Shown here piece after piece: positions 34,501 to 47,824 of a stretch of DNA of 64,000 bases. How positions within the stretch are numbered: position 1 is the first letter of the stretch; every line of letters begins with the position of its first letter. The position numbers and the translations under genes are program-made. This DNA is from Pollenia angustigena (lineage: Eukaryota; Arthropoda; Insecta; Diptera; Polleniidae): assembly GCA_930367215.1 (NCBI GenBank), contig OV884059.1, positions 7,154,945 to 7,218,944 on the forward strand. The letters are read 5' to 3'. Under the pieces are notes generated by a model. The model worked only from the letters and a program-made list of their open reading frames with translations, was not told where the DNA came from and searched no databases.

Positions 34501-37500
34501 TATTTCAAACTTTAGTCGATTTAATTAAATACGAGTCTCAGCTTTTTTTAAAATTCGTGCTGGTTCGCGTTTTGGCAAAAGTGCAATGGGGTGGTAACCC
34601 TTCGTTTTAAATAGGGCAATATGGGTATCAAATTTTATCTTTTGAAAAGTATATCATCTTTGTATGTAAATAGTTTAGATTTTTGGAAATTATATGCATT
34701 TTACACGATGTTCTGGAATATATATAAATGCAATTTTGTAGTAACTCTAATATGATAGCGGATTTAGTTTCTAGATCATGTATGGATGAAAATAGGACTT
34801 AAGAAGGAAAAAAAGAAATGATCCACGACTTGAATTTTTTTTAATTTGCGAAAAAAATATGCCGCTAAAAGTCGTGGATCATTTCTTTTTTTCTTTCTTT
34901 AATCCTATTTTCATCCATACATGATCTAGAAACTAAATCCGCTATCATATTAAAGTTACTACAAAATTGCATTTATATATATTCCAGAGCACCGTGTAAA
35001 ATGCATCTAATTTGCAAAAATCTAAACTATTTACATACAAAGATGATATACTTGCCAAAAGATAAAATTTTATACCCATATTGCCCTATTTAAAACGAAG
35101 GGTTACCACCCCATTGCATTTTTGCCAAAGCACGTACCAGCACGAATTTCAAAAAAAGCTGAGACACGTATTTAATTAAATCGACTAAAGTTTAAAATAT
35201 GTTAATTTGGCACTTTTATTACAAACAACCCCGAACAAAAAATTCAAAAACCGTTTTTTTTTACAGAAAATCCTTAAAAAAAGGACATGGATGATCGTCC
35301 TTGGACAAATTGTATATACAGTTGGATGCGCCTTAAAAAACCTTTCTTACCATACCCAATTTGTATAAGTTGGTAAGGAAACAGATTCTCAAATTAACAA
35401 AACATACAAAAATAGACCATTTTTTAAACTGGTCCAGCTCACGAGAGGTCAAAGCTGGAGCCGAAAAATTTAAAATGTCATCTTAAAAAAGTCCAAGGTT
35501 AATTTTTAGGAGCGTACATCGAGCACTTTTTTTGGTGAGTCGCTCTAACCTACATATATCATGGGTCGAGCCGCTACGACTTAAGGTGGTTCTTGCATGT
35601 GGCAGTGAATCAGCCATACAATTTCCATGTATGGCCCTGTGTTCAGGGACACATTTAAGGGTAACCGTGCGGAACCAGAGTCTTCTATGAACTAAGTATA
35701 AGCCTCTTGCACTGCCAATCCAAGAACCCTAGAGCCTTTATAGAACAAAATATGGTAACTTTACTAAAGTAAATAAATATTAAGCTTTCTTAAGTATATT
35801 GCTTGCTTGAAGAGAATTTGCCTAGTGTCAAGGATTTGGGATCGGAAAGTCATGAAGTTTAACTTTATTATGTGAAAAACTAGGAGCCTACATATTTTTG
35901 TGAAGGCGCCTTCTTAAAATTGGCGTATATGAGAAGGGAGGTTTAGGGTTTGATGATGGAAAAGATTTTGCTTACGGTCTACTTGGCGAAAATGTCTGAA
36001 GAAGAGTTTTGTGGAAATTTCTGATCTAGACTACTTAAATAATTATAAAGGGAATATAGTCGTAGGTTCTAAGAGCTTTTCGTTAAAACAAGGCAAGCTT
36101 TTAAATAGTATAATAGTTTAACCCTACCAAAGATCCTTAATATTATTTGAGTTTTACAAACTTTGCATTTCAAGGGAGATATTTAAACGAATTTGTATAG
36201 CCCTAAGGCTTAAATCTCTTTAAAACTCCATGCCCTAACAAATTCTTATATTACCAGAATTTGAATTTCTCCTTAACTTTAGAAAAATGGTAAAAAACTA
36301 ATCCGATAATTATTTTATAAATAAAACTTCTCTTCAAGAATAAGATTTGCATTGAGTACCTTTAAGATCATTAAGGGCAAGTTTTGGAATTTCAATACTC
36401 ATAAAAACGCCTCTATATATCTATTTTAAGAATTTTCTGACCTTAATATAAATACTAACTCTTTACAAGAAACCGAAAATAGTGCCATAAGTTAAGATGT
36501 CTTAAGAAGCCTTAACCAAAATATGTCTTAAGTCTATACAGAAACAAAATTTCATAAAAAAAACTACCATTCAATTGCAACTCAATTACTAAAAGCTTTT
36601 TTCACAGTCACTTTTAATTATACTCTTCTACAAAAGGTTCTTTAATTCAATTTCTTTTTTATTTCACTTACCTTTATGGCCACCTTTTCCATTTCCTCTT
36701 CATCCTCATGCTTTAGCATACCCTCATAAACTTCCCCAAAAGCCCCACTGCCCAGGAAATTCAACAAAGTAATTTGACTCCAATTAATATGCGGCAACAA
36801 AGCAATATCAGCATCACTCAAAGGCCCACCCGTATACAAGGTCGAAGCACTAATCATGGAAAAAGCTCTATTACGTGATGCTAATTGTTGTTGCATGGTT
36901 GACATATTACTCCAAATACTAGGACGACTTTTGGCCAACAATTGTTTAGCTTTTAAACGACGTTTTTGTACTGCAAAATACAGAAAATAAAAAGAGGAAT
37001 GATTTGTAACAAATTGAATTCAAAGCGAACTAATTGAACTTACCTTTACGTATGACAAACAAAATAATCACACACGTGGTAACAATGGCAGCTGGCACTA
37101 TAATAGCCAATACTAATGAGTTGCGTTTTTGTGGCGAGACAAATGGTTCTAAAATACGTTCACTTTCATCACTGTATGGCCCCCAGCCATAGGGTTCATT
37201 ACGGGCACGTACACGAAACATTAACAAGCGCATGGTGTGCAGTTCACGCACAATACAACTTAGTTCAGAGGTATTGCAGTACGACAACCATTTGTCTTCT
37301 ATCGGCTGCAATTCCTCCACCCAAGGTAGTTGAGCCATCATGGTTATAGAGGACGATAGAGTGTTGTTTAGTTGTTTCTCCATAACATTGCGGCGTATTC
37401 TTCTATTTTGTCTGGATTTTAAGGCTTCCAGGCTATATTCTATTACAGGGGCCCCATTATTTTTGGCAGCCTCCCAGAATACTCTGAAAATTTCCCCGGT

Positions 37501-40500
37501 TATATGCTCTATTTGGGGTTGACCTGGTCTACCAGGAGCGTCACCCAAAGTTTCGTAGACATAATGGGAGCTAGGTAATTCAGGCCATGAATAGGGTCTC
37601 TCCACGCCAGCATATTTTACTTTTAAATAAAATTCGTATTTGGTTTTGGGTTCCAAATTGATCACAGTTATATTGTCCAAATTGCTCGTAATATCTATGC
37701 TGAAGGGAAAGTCCTCAGGATCCTGTGTTAAAGGTTGGCATTCTAAAAACACAGAATCATACTCCACATTAGGTTGCCATAGTAAAGTCAAATTGTAGGC
37801 TTCCTTTTCTATTAACAGTAAAGGTTTCGGTTCGGAGTAGGTTTTAATGATTAACTTTTCGGTAGTGTTTAATTTGGAAGGTTTGGAATACACCTCCAAC
37901 CATATGAGATACTCTTGCGAAGGTTCCAAATTTATTAAATTCATATCAAAACCCTCTACTATTTTGTGTGATGTTAAAGACGAATTCAAGGCCTGCCAGT
38001 ACAATTGATAAGAAACCGCATCAGCATTAAGTTCCTCTGGATTTAACCAGCTAACAGAGATTTCCGTGGGACTTAAAGTTTGGGCTGAAAAATTTAAGGG
38101 CTGTGAAGGATTTCCTTCCTGTGTTCTTATGGTAAATTCAGGATACTGCATTTCTGCTAAGGAAAACTTTTGCTGGTAGTAGGAGGCAACCGAAATTTCT
38201 AAAGAGTAGTTGGTATATGGCTTCAAATCTGTTATATTAAGCTGGCCAGGTTGTATATTAAACTCTTTCTCATAGTTTGGTTTCCCCTTTACCAATATTC
38301 TATATCTTAAGCCCGGTATTGGTAGTTTACAATTCTCAAATGGATTCTTTTTCATTAAATGTAAAACCATAAAATTTTCCGCTACTTCCTGTACAAATAA
38401 TTGCTCTAGAGAATTAAATTCTCCCATTTCTGCACGAGACTCCATTATAAGGCATTCTCTTTTGGGATATTCTTGATAATTGAAAGCTTTTATAAGTTTA
38501 ACTTCCCTTAAAGTTTGTGTGAATTCCAAATTGTGTTTGCGTCTGTTAAAAGCTTTCAAAGTTTGATTAAATAAAACATAGATATAACCCGAATCTCGTT
38601 GAAATCTACCAAAAACTTCCATTTCTTGTAAGGGAATCTTTAAACTTGTTGTTAATTGTCTTTGCAATTCATAAGAATAAAGTTTTCCCTTCAAATCTAC
38701 TAGATTTACCGATTCCATTTCAGCCAAAAAAGATCCTTCAAACATATTAGTATAAAACAAATGAGCTTTGAATTTAAGACTTGACAAATCGGTTAGATCT
38801 CTGCCTTGTAAAGTACAATTTGTAGAGTTCGAATCATATTCCAACCATATTAATGATCTTGAATAGGGAAGTATTATTAGATTTTTTAAAAGTTTGCCTT
38901 GTGTTAAAGAGAAGACTCTGGAACCCAGCATAACCTTTCCATCATAATGATTCAAGTCTAGCTCATAAATATCCACTAAATTGTCTTTCTCCCCAGACAT
39001 TTCTGCCCAGTAGACCTTTCTTAAAATCCAATCCACGGTCAAATCTAAAACCTCCGCTCTCATACGAGCCAATTTTAAGACAGCCGCTCCGGGTTGGTAA
39101 GACATCAATTCAACATTTTCATTTACCCATATTAGACGCTGCTCTCCACTTATCAAAGCCAAATGTTCTACTTCGCTTAAGGTAAAAACCCATTGTTTGC
39201 TTTCATTCAAATCCAAATCCAATTCCGCTATATACTCTGGTGTGATATATAATAATTTGGGTATAGCTTGGGCCTCCGGATTTATAAAATGAGTCAGCAA
39301 AGAAGTCTTCTCTCCTCCTTTGGATCTACTTAAGGAAAAGGCTTGTACCTGAAACATATAAGATTCCTCCTTTTGCAAATTATAAAATCTAACTTCATGA
39401 CTTTTCAAGCCCAAATCCTCAATATCCTTGACACTTTGCAAATCCTCTTTAAGCCAGCAATAGACTTTATAGAATACTTCCTTTTCTGAGGAAATATTAT
39501 CCGGAGAATCCCACCTCACTAAAACCGTAATATTACTTAGACTTTGTAAGGGTTCCATGATTTGTTCAACATACACTCTTAAGTTCTTCGGTTGTTTAGG
39601 AGCAGCAGAAGGAGTTCTTAGCTTAACGGTCGTAGAAGGACCCTGGTTCCACAAAGTACTGGGTGTTATGGTTACATTTATGTCATAGCCTGCCATTTTG
39701 AATTCAGTTATACGCACTATAGGCTGTTGGGTTTCAAAGGTCAGAATGTACTGGGAGTCCAGGGGCCAACGGGATATTAAAACTTTATAAAATATGGTGA
39801 AATTTTCATTGGAATTCAGCTGAGCCCATTTAATATTAAAATCATCCCAATAGCCTTCAGTAATGAAAACGGTGTCCGGATCCACGGATTCAGGTATGAC
39901 GGTAAAATCTTTACTGAGCGTAAAATCTTGTTTACGCTGAATAAAATTAGCTTTTTCTTCTATAGGAGAAAAAAATTCTGTGGGTTTTTTAAGACTTTCT
40001 TTAGAAGTTAATACTGCTTTGAGACCATTTTCTTTTAACCATATAAAGCTTTCTATTTCTGAAACGAATTCAAAAGAATCTTGCCGAATATTGAAATTCT
40101 CTGGCATGTCATAAAAGTCTTTTGACTTTACAAAATCCACTTCGGATGTCATAAGTCTTGAGGCACCTTCCTGATTTTGAACCCACCAGTAAACGCTTTG
40201 GCTAGAGAAATCCAATGTAAAGCCCTGTATAGCCTCACCATTGCCGTTAGTATGATAATATTCCAATTCCTGGCCTATTACTACACCATTAAGTTTTCTT
40301 CTTACCAGTCTAGCATCAGTTGTATAATAAATATAACCTTTCAAAGAATCTAGTTTTATTAATCGGGCTCCGAATATGGGCAAAATTTCTTTCTGTTCTC
40401 CATTCAAGTCAGATCTTATAATACAGTTCCTGCTAACATCCGACCAAAACAATTTACCTCCCCGCCAATCGTAGTCTATGCTGTACACATTTGACGCCTC

Positions 40501-43500
40501 AAAGTGACATAAAATTTCGGGATTTATGAGATTCGTACATTTTAATTTATGTTGATTTTCGTCTATATAATATAAAGTGGAATTGACTTGTTTAAAGCTT
40601 TTTATATTAAAGCTTTCTAAGCCTTTTCTCTTAGCTGGTTTTAATAATTCTTTGCTTTCCCACAAGCCATTTATGGAGGCCCATAAGAAATTATGATTTC
40701 CCATGGGCCAGGTTCGAGCAGTCAATTCTTGGGACCACTCACTGGCTAAAGAACCTAAGCCTTGTTTAATCAAACCTGCATATAACGCTCTCACTTTGAT
40801 TTTATACAAATTATTTGCCTGCAAACGTTCCACCTGGAAGTGAGTGGTCTTAATGCTGCGTATATTGAAGGCATTACTGCTAGAAACATCTAATATATCC
40901 AGTTCATATTCCCAATTTTGCCAAGCATCCTGGGACTGAAACTTTTCAAGCAACAAAGGAGACTGCCAAGAAATTTTGGCTTTGTTGGAGGATAAAACCG
41001 CCTGCAATTTTCCAGGTGCCTTTAAAGGTTTTGGTAAAGGCTGTAAAGCTGTTTTTAAGGCTCCTGCCATCATTGGCTTTACCTTCCAACACCATTCGAT
41101 TTCTTTAAAACCCAAAATATCTGCTTCCTGACTTCCCAAATGTTGCCTTAGCAAATGGGAGCCATTTGACATGATAAGCCAATTTTGAAAGAGTTCATAC
41201 CATAACACGTCTCCTTGGTAGTTAGAAGAAATTTCGATAGTCTTCAGGTTTCTTAAATTAGCATCAAAGGAAACATCATAGATAGACCGTTCTTTGGCAT
41301 TGTAGGCTGTTAATAGATAGTTAAGATAATGATTGGAGAATAGCTCTAGTTCAAAGTTTAGAGTTAAATATTCCTCTTCAAGGGAATTTAAATTGATGCG
41401 GCATAATTCGGAGTTTTTGGTTGAACCAAATAACCAACCATTTAAAGGATCTACTTGTAAATGTTTCAAAGGTTTTAGAGATTCGACAAGAGTTTCTAAC
41501 GAAGAGCCATCGAAGTTTAGGCGTTTTAAAATCCAGGAATTAGGAGAGGAAGTCTGTAAACAAGAATTTTAAATATTTGTTCGATATATTTTAAAGATAA
41601 CAGTCTAGAAAGCAATGAAAGGCACTTATAATAAAAAGGGACTAAAAAAGTCAGTATAGCACAAATGGCAACGATTATTTTATCTCTTACTTTCAAAAAA
41701 AATTATTCTTTCTTTATACCGTTGAAAACTTTAAAAGGAATTACAACTCCTCTTTGTGCCTTTTCGAGCTTTAAAGAGACTTTATTTAAAAAAATCCTTT
41801 CAGCCTTAAGAGCTTAACACTTTAAATCATCTTCTCTTTTTCTTTGTAATGCTTTAAAGAGTTCTCCTTTAAAAAAAATGGAATTTCTTAAAAATTCACT
41901 CACCTCTCCTGCAACATACAGCTTTTGATTCAACCAATCGACCGCCAATTTAGAAGGAATAAAGCCCGAATCCTCCTTTAGCAAATGCAACTCCGTATAA
42001 TTTGAAGCATCATCCACAAACAATCTGAAAAATTTTGGTTTTTAAAATATTAACAAATTTTCCATTAAAATATTAATCTTTAACTACCTCACTACGGCTC
42101 CTTTTTTATCCACCACAAACAAACGTTTCGCATACTGGTAAACATCGAAGTCCGTTAAAATCTCTTCACTCCTAAAGAGAACACGACTCTCTACTAAGGG
42201 ATCTAAAGACTTCAAAACTATACTATATTCTCCGGCTATAATTAGGGAATTTAAATCATGCATTTTAACTGCAGAGCTTTGCAAAGCTTTTGTGGTAACA
42301 TTAACTTCAGCCCATGGACCCTCTCCCTCTTCATTTATCATACTCAGGCGTAAATTATAGGTTGAAGAGGGTAAAAGTTTAGAAAATATAAAATAATCTA
42401 AATCTGGTTTCAATAATTGTATAAATTCCTCTTTCATCTTATCTTCTGGCTCCTGTCGCTCCAACACAACTTTATATTGCTTTAAAGGGCCATTTGTAAA
42501 TTTACCTGCCTGCCAAAATACTGCAATGTGTGAGTCGTCTAACGGCAGAGTTTGTGTAATAATAGGTTTTGATATGGGACTGCCCATGGCTGGGGTGGTG
42601 TAAACCTCCGAGGGTGCAGAGTATAAAACGTCGTATAAATTATCGCCAAAGGGTAGTTGGAAGCGAAACTTAAGTAAAAAAAAAAATTTAAGTAATAGAA
42701 ATACAAAAAAAAAAAGAGGTATTATAAAATAAATTTGTCCAATTAAAAAGCTTTTAGTTTAGATATAATTCAAATCTTAATTTAATTAATTTCCATAAAA
42801 TTAAAGAAAAAATAAATCTACAACTCAACAGTTTAAAAGCTTGTAGATCAAAATAAAAAAAAAAATCTTCCAAAAAGCTTTTAAAAAAAAAGATTTTTTT
42901 ACTGAAAATTTAATTATGGTACTCGTTACACGTTAAAGACTTTATTTAAAAACTTTTCAGCTTTAAATTAAAAGCACTTTTATAATTTTTAGTTAAAAGC
43001 TCGAAGAAAAGCATTAAGCTTCTATATTGCTACTTAAGTTTTTTGAAAATACAATTTCGAGAGCTTTTGGTTCAGAGCATATTTTAATCTTATATTGAAT
43101 TAGAACGTAAAACTAAAAAGGTTGTAAATAGTAAAAACTTTTAAAGAGCTTTTATTAAATATAGTACTTCTAGGATACAATTTTAATTTATATTCACCTT
43201 ACACCTTAAAGCTTTCATGTTAGAACTTGAATTTTTTGTACTTTTTTTAATAAAAGATTAGAAAGAAGATTTCAACTTTTATTCGTCAATTAAAGCTGTT
43301 TGAAAGAACAGCTTAGATAAAGTCAAATTTTATTTATTAAAGAATTGAATTAAATTTTTAAAAAAAGAAAACACTTTAAAATGCTTTAAATTTTACAGAT
43401 GAATAGTTTTAAAAAACGAAAGATTTTGATTAATTGTTTAAAATTCGTTAAAAGTTTGTAGAAAAGCTTTTTCACTTACAAAGTAAAAGCAAAAGCTTAT

Positions 43501-46500
43501 CGCTTTAAGGTTTAAGATTTAAAAAAAAAAAAACTTTCCACAATTCTATTCTAAATAAGAATCTATGCCTTTTGGGCACTACCTTACACAATTGCATTCA
43601 GAAATGCTTCCCTTAAAGCTTTACGTTCTTAAAATTTATAATCCTCTTAATAACTTTGCTGTACAAAAACATCTTACTTTATATGATGTATATGGCATTA
43701 AACCATCCATTATGTCACATTCAAAATTCTCATTACAATTATAGTCTGCTAAATTCCACCATTGTTGTTGTTGCTGTCGCTGTGCAACTGTTTCATCTTC
43801 TTCGTCTTCTTCAGGAACATTCACGGAATCATTGTCATCAGCCACACCATTGTCATGCTCAACGCCTTTGTCTTGTGCTGCTGATTGCTGGTCCTCTAGT
43901 CGTTCATACTGTTTTGAATGCTGTTGTCCTTCTTGGCTATTGATGTCTGGGGTGTCATTAACAGTAAAAGCTGCCGATGATGATGACGATGTTGCTGATG
44001 GCACTACCGATGATAATGATGATTGTGCTGGTGAAGCTTTTAACACATATTGGTATTGTATATTAAATGGTCTACTGGCCAAATACAGTGCTGGCAAAAG
44101 TGAGGTTGTTGCCGTAGTTATGGGCCATTTAAGTGTCAATGTATTCAAAGTTTCATTATCGTGCAACAGCTGCGGTTGAAGTGAAGTAGACGATGCCGTT
44201 AACATCTCTTTTGTTGTAGTCGTGGTAGTTGTTGTTGTTAACAAACGTTCAACATGTAAACGTTGCAAATGCCAATACTGCCTTTGGGTGGTTTCACAAG
44301 CGGAAATACACGGTAAATCAAAAGGATAAAATTGCGTTGAGGACTGTTGTAAAGTGAAAAGAAGACAAATGCAATAACAAAAAAGTTTTTGTGAACAAAT
44401 ATACTGGATTTTTTTGTTTTGTTTTTTTTTTATCAAAGACAGAGCGGGAACGTATTAAATTAAAACAAGTAATAAAGTGTAGTCGGTCAAGCCCGACCAT
44501 ATGATACCCTACACCACAGTAATTAAAAACAAATTTTCGAGGGTGTACCCTATTTGGGACCCATGGGCCGTCGGAACAAAATTATGTTATGAGGTTAATA
44601 TTCATGTTCTTTGTGGCGAATTTTCTTCTTATTTATAAGATTTGTTTGCCTTAAACTGATTTTAGGACGGGAGTTTATATGGTACCTAGGTTAAAATATG
44701 TCATGACATAGTAGCTATCCTTAAAGTTATTGTCGCCAATTTTTATGTTAATACCAACATTTATAACGAATTTATGGCATTAAACGCGAATTTAGGGAAT
44801 ATTATTTTTATGGGAGATTACGAGCATATATGGACCGATAAAATTGGTAATATGATTAAGATTGCAATAAAATAAATTTGGACCTAATTTAATCTAAATA
44901 TCAACGTCATAAGAAGATTTATGGATACAAAGACCTTATTCAGGAAAAAGGCTTGTATGGGGACTATGTGAAATTATGAACCAATTCTTATATAGGTTTG
45001 ATCCTTGTGACAGTTAGAACCTTTGTACCAAATTTTATCAAATTATCTCTTAATTGCGACCTGTAATTTGCGCACAAAGTTTACATGAACAGCCGGACGG
45101 ACGGACATTGTTAGATCGATTCAGAAAGTTGGGTCTAGCACCAATATTTTAAAGTGTTAAAAACATCAGCACAAACGCATAATACCCTCGCCACTACTGT
45201 GGTGTGGATATAATGAAAGCAGATCCATACAGTGAAAAGAAAGACTGGAAACTTACTATGGCCTATGGCTTTATAACACTCGGAAAGGTGAAACGGAGGG
45301 ATGCCCCCTAATGCAACATTTTAAAAATTAATGGCATGTCCTATAAAGTCCCAAGTATTTAGTTTACACTTAAGTGTAAAAGTCTGATGCTGCTTTAATC
45401 TCTAATCTAGACTCTTATCAGATCTCTATTCGTTTCTGGCTTTAAGCTTTCGTCCCAACTTAATCTCTAGTCTAGTCCTTAGTCAATATCTTGACTGTAG
45501 CCTAGTCTATAGCCCAATCTCTAGTATTGAAGCTAATCTCTTAACTAGTCTCTAGCCTAATCTCTAGCCTTTAATTTAATCTGTAATCTAGTATCTAGCC
45601 TCACATCTACACTTATCTCCGGTCTAATATCTTTATTCTTATTATTATCTTTATTCTATTTACTGAACAATATTCTACTCCACTTTAATCTCTTGCTCTC
45701 TTTTTTATAGTCTCTAATAAAGTTGCTAGTTTAGTTTTTAGTAAAATCTCTAGATGGATTTTTTATCCTTATTCTAATCTCTAGACAAGTTAAGCTTAAT
45801 TAATAGCATAACATCTAAAATCTAGTCTAGTCCTTAGACTTATTTCTAGTATGGTGTCTTATTTATTATTTAGTAAAGTCCCTCGATTAGTACCTAGTGT
45901 AGTATTTAGTTTAGTCTAGTGTCTAGTTTAACCGCTAGATCGTAGTTCCTTCTCAATAGCTGGTTGAGACTTTTTTCTAGGTTTAAGTCAAGTTTTTTGT
46001 CGGATATTTAGTTTGGTCCAGTATTTAGTCAATTCAATTATTTAAGTTCTAGTTTAGTTTCTATTCTAGTAAAATTTCTAGTGTTATCTTTAGTCTAGTC
46101 TCTACTCTTAACCAGTAGTCCAGTCTTTAGACTAGATTCTAGTTTAGTTTCTAGTTTTGATCTTGTCTATACTCCAGTGAATTCTCATGGCTCCTCGCTT
46201 GTTTGGTCTCTAGTCTTTGCTTTAGCTTCTAAAATTTTTTTTCTAGCCTAGACTAAAGTATAGTCTTTGATTCGAACTCTAGTCTTTTTATTTCTCTGTT
46301 TTATAGTTTAGTATTTAAAATACTCTCTAGACTAGTTCCTGTTTTGTGCTAAAATTTAGTCTTTGCTTAACTACTTAGAGAAGTTCAAGTTCCTTTCTTG
46401 TCTCTATTCTAGTCCTCTTTTTAGTCTTTAGTCTAATTTTGGCTCTAGTTAAGTCTCTTGTCTAGTCTCTCATCGAGCCTTCACTCTAATTTCTAGTATA

Positions 46501-47743
46501 GGCTTAAGTCTAATCTAAAGTCTAGACTTTTAGAGCGACGCTGTATGCGTGACACACTTTACTTTTTTCCTCTCTCGCCTCTAAACTTCGTCTGTCTGCA
46601 TTTCACTTGCAACATTGTAAAAGGGGGCATACTATGTTTTTCAGTCTGGCAAACTTTCATTTCTCTTTAAATTACTATTCCAAAACACATACATACATAC
46701 ATTCTCATATTTAGACATTCACTTTTATTTTTAATATACCAAGTGTGAATACTTACACATGCTTCCTGGCATGGTTCAAATTCTTTCAAGGCATGCCACC
46801 ACAGTTCACAACCCTTTAAACACTGTAAAATAAGAAACAAACAAAATGAAATGTAGAACAAAAAAAAATGGTTGTGAAATAAAAAAAGGCATGTAAAAAG
46901 ATCAGATAAAAATACTTATTTGTACGTATTTAAATACTTAACAATACCAACAAAAAATTAAACAAAAAGAGAATAAGAAAGATGGAGTTTAAAAAGAGTT
47001 TTAAAAAGAAATGTTTTTAATTTGAGGTTGTTAATTGTTAAACAAAAAAAAAACCAGAAAAAAGTAAAACCAAGAAAAAACAACATAAGTTTTCTCACCG
47101 TTTGTTCTCAGTAAGACGAGTGAGTAGAGAAGAAACAGACGGACTGACAAAAAACCCGACAAGAGTAATAAGAGACCATTAGAGGTATTAAATTTCCTTG
47201 TGTGTTTTTTTACTCATATGTGTCCAACATCCTTGTGTTATTTCAAGTTTTTTTTTTTTTTGTTCTTACCAAAACTTTGTCTTCTCTTTTTTTTTTTGTT
47301 TCTAATTTTAATTCATTGCCTTTGTGGCCGACGTCAAGGTGTCTAGTGTTATTGCATTGTTAATACAAACTTGTCCCATGAGTCTGGGTAAGAGTATTTA
47401 TCATTTGCATTTCAGTCTCAAATTTCATGAGCAAAAGGACCTTGTGTTACAAAAAAAAACATACCTTTTATACATTTTTATGTTTATGTGTTAAAAAAAA
47501 GTTATGTCTTTATTGTAAAATTTTCATTAAAGTCAATGGTAATGGAATTTAAGTTAATAAAAAAGCAAGAAAATAACATTAAAACCTTGTGGGAAAATAA
47601 AATAAGTACTAAAGTTACATAAAGCAAAACTTAAAAAAAAGAATATATTAAAAAATAATACTAAATGTAAGAAACATTTATAAACTTCGAAATAAAAAGA
47701 TTTTGGAACTTTTTAGAAAAAGTAGTAAGAATACTACTTTTTT

Positions 47744-47824
<81 letters not shown>

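Noticed and set aside
34218..34515. Matching-length open frames on both strands near 34.2-34.5 kb
   Set aside because: They lie in one arm of the 1.4-kb palindrome, overlap each other fully and show no domain.
37116..37522. Plus-strand open frames opposite sev exon f
   Set aside because: They are antisense shadows of a well-supported coding exon.
43656..44179. Plus-strand open frames opposite sev exon c
   Set aside because: They are shadows created by the low-complexity coding region of sev.
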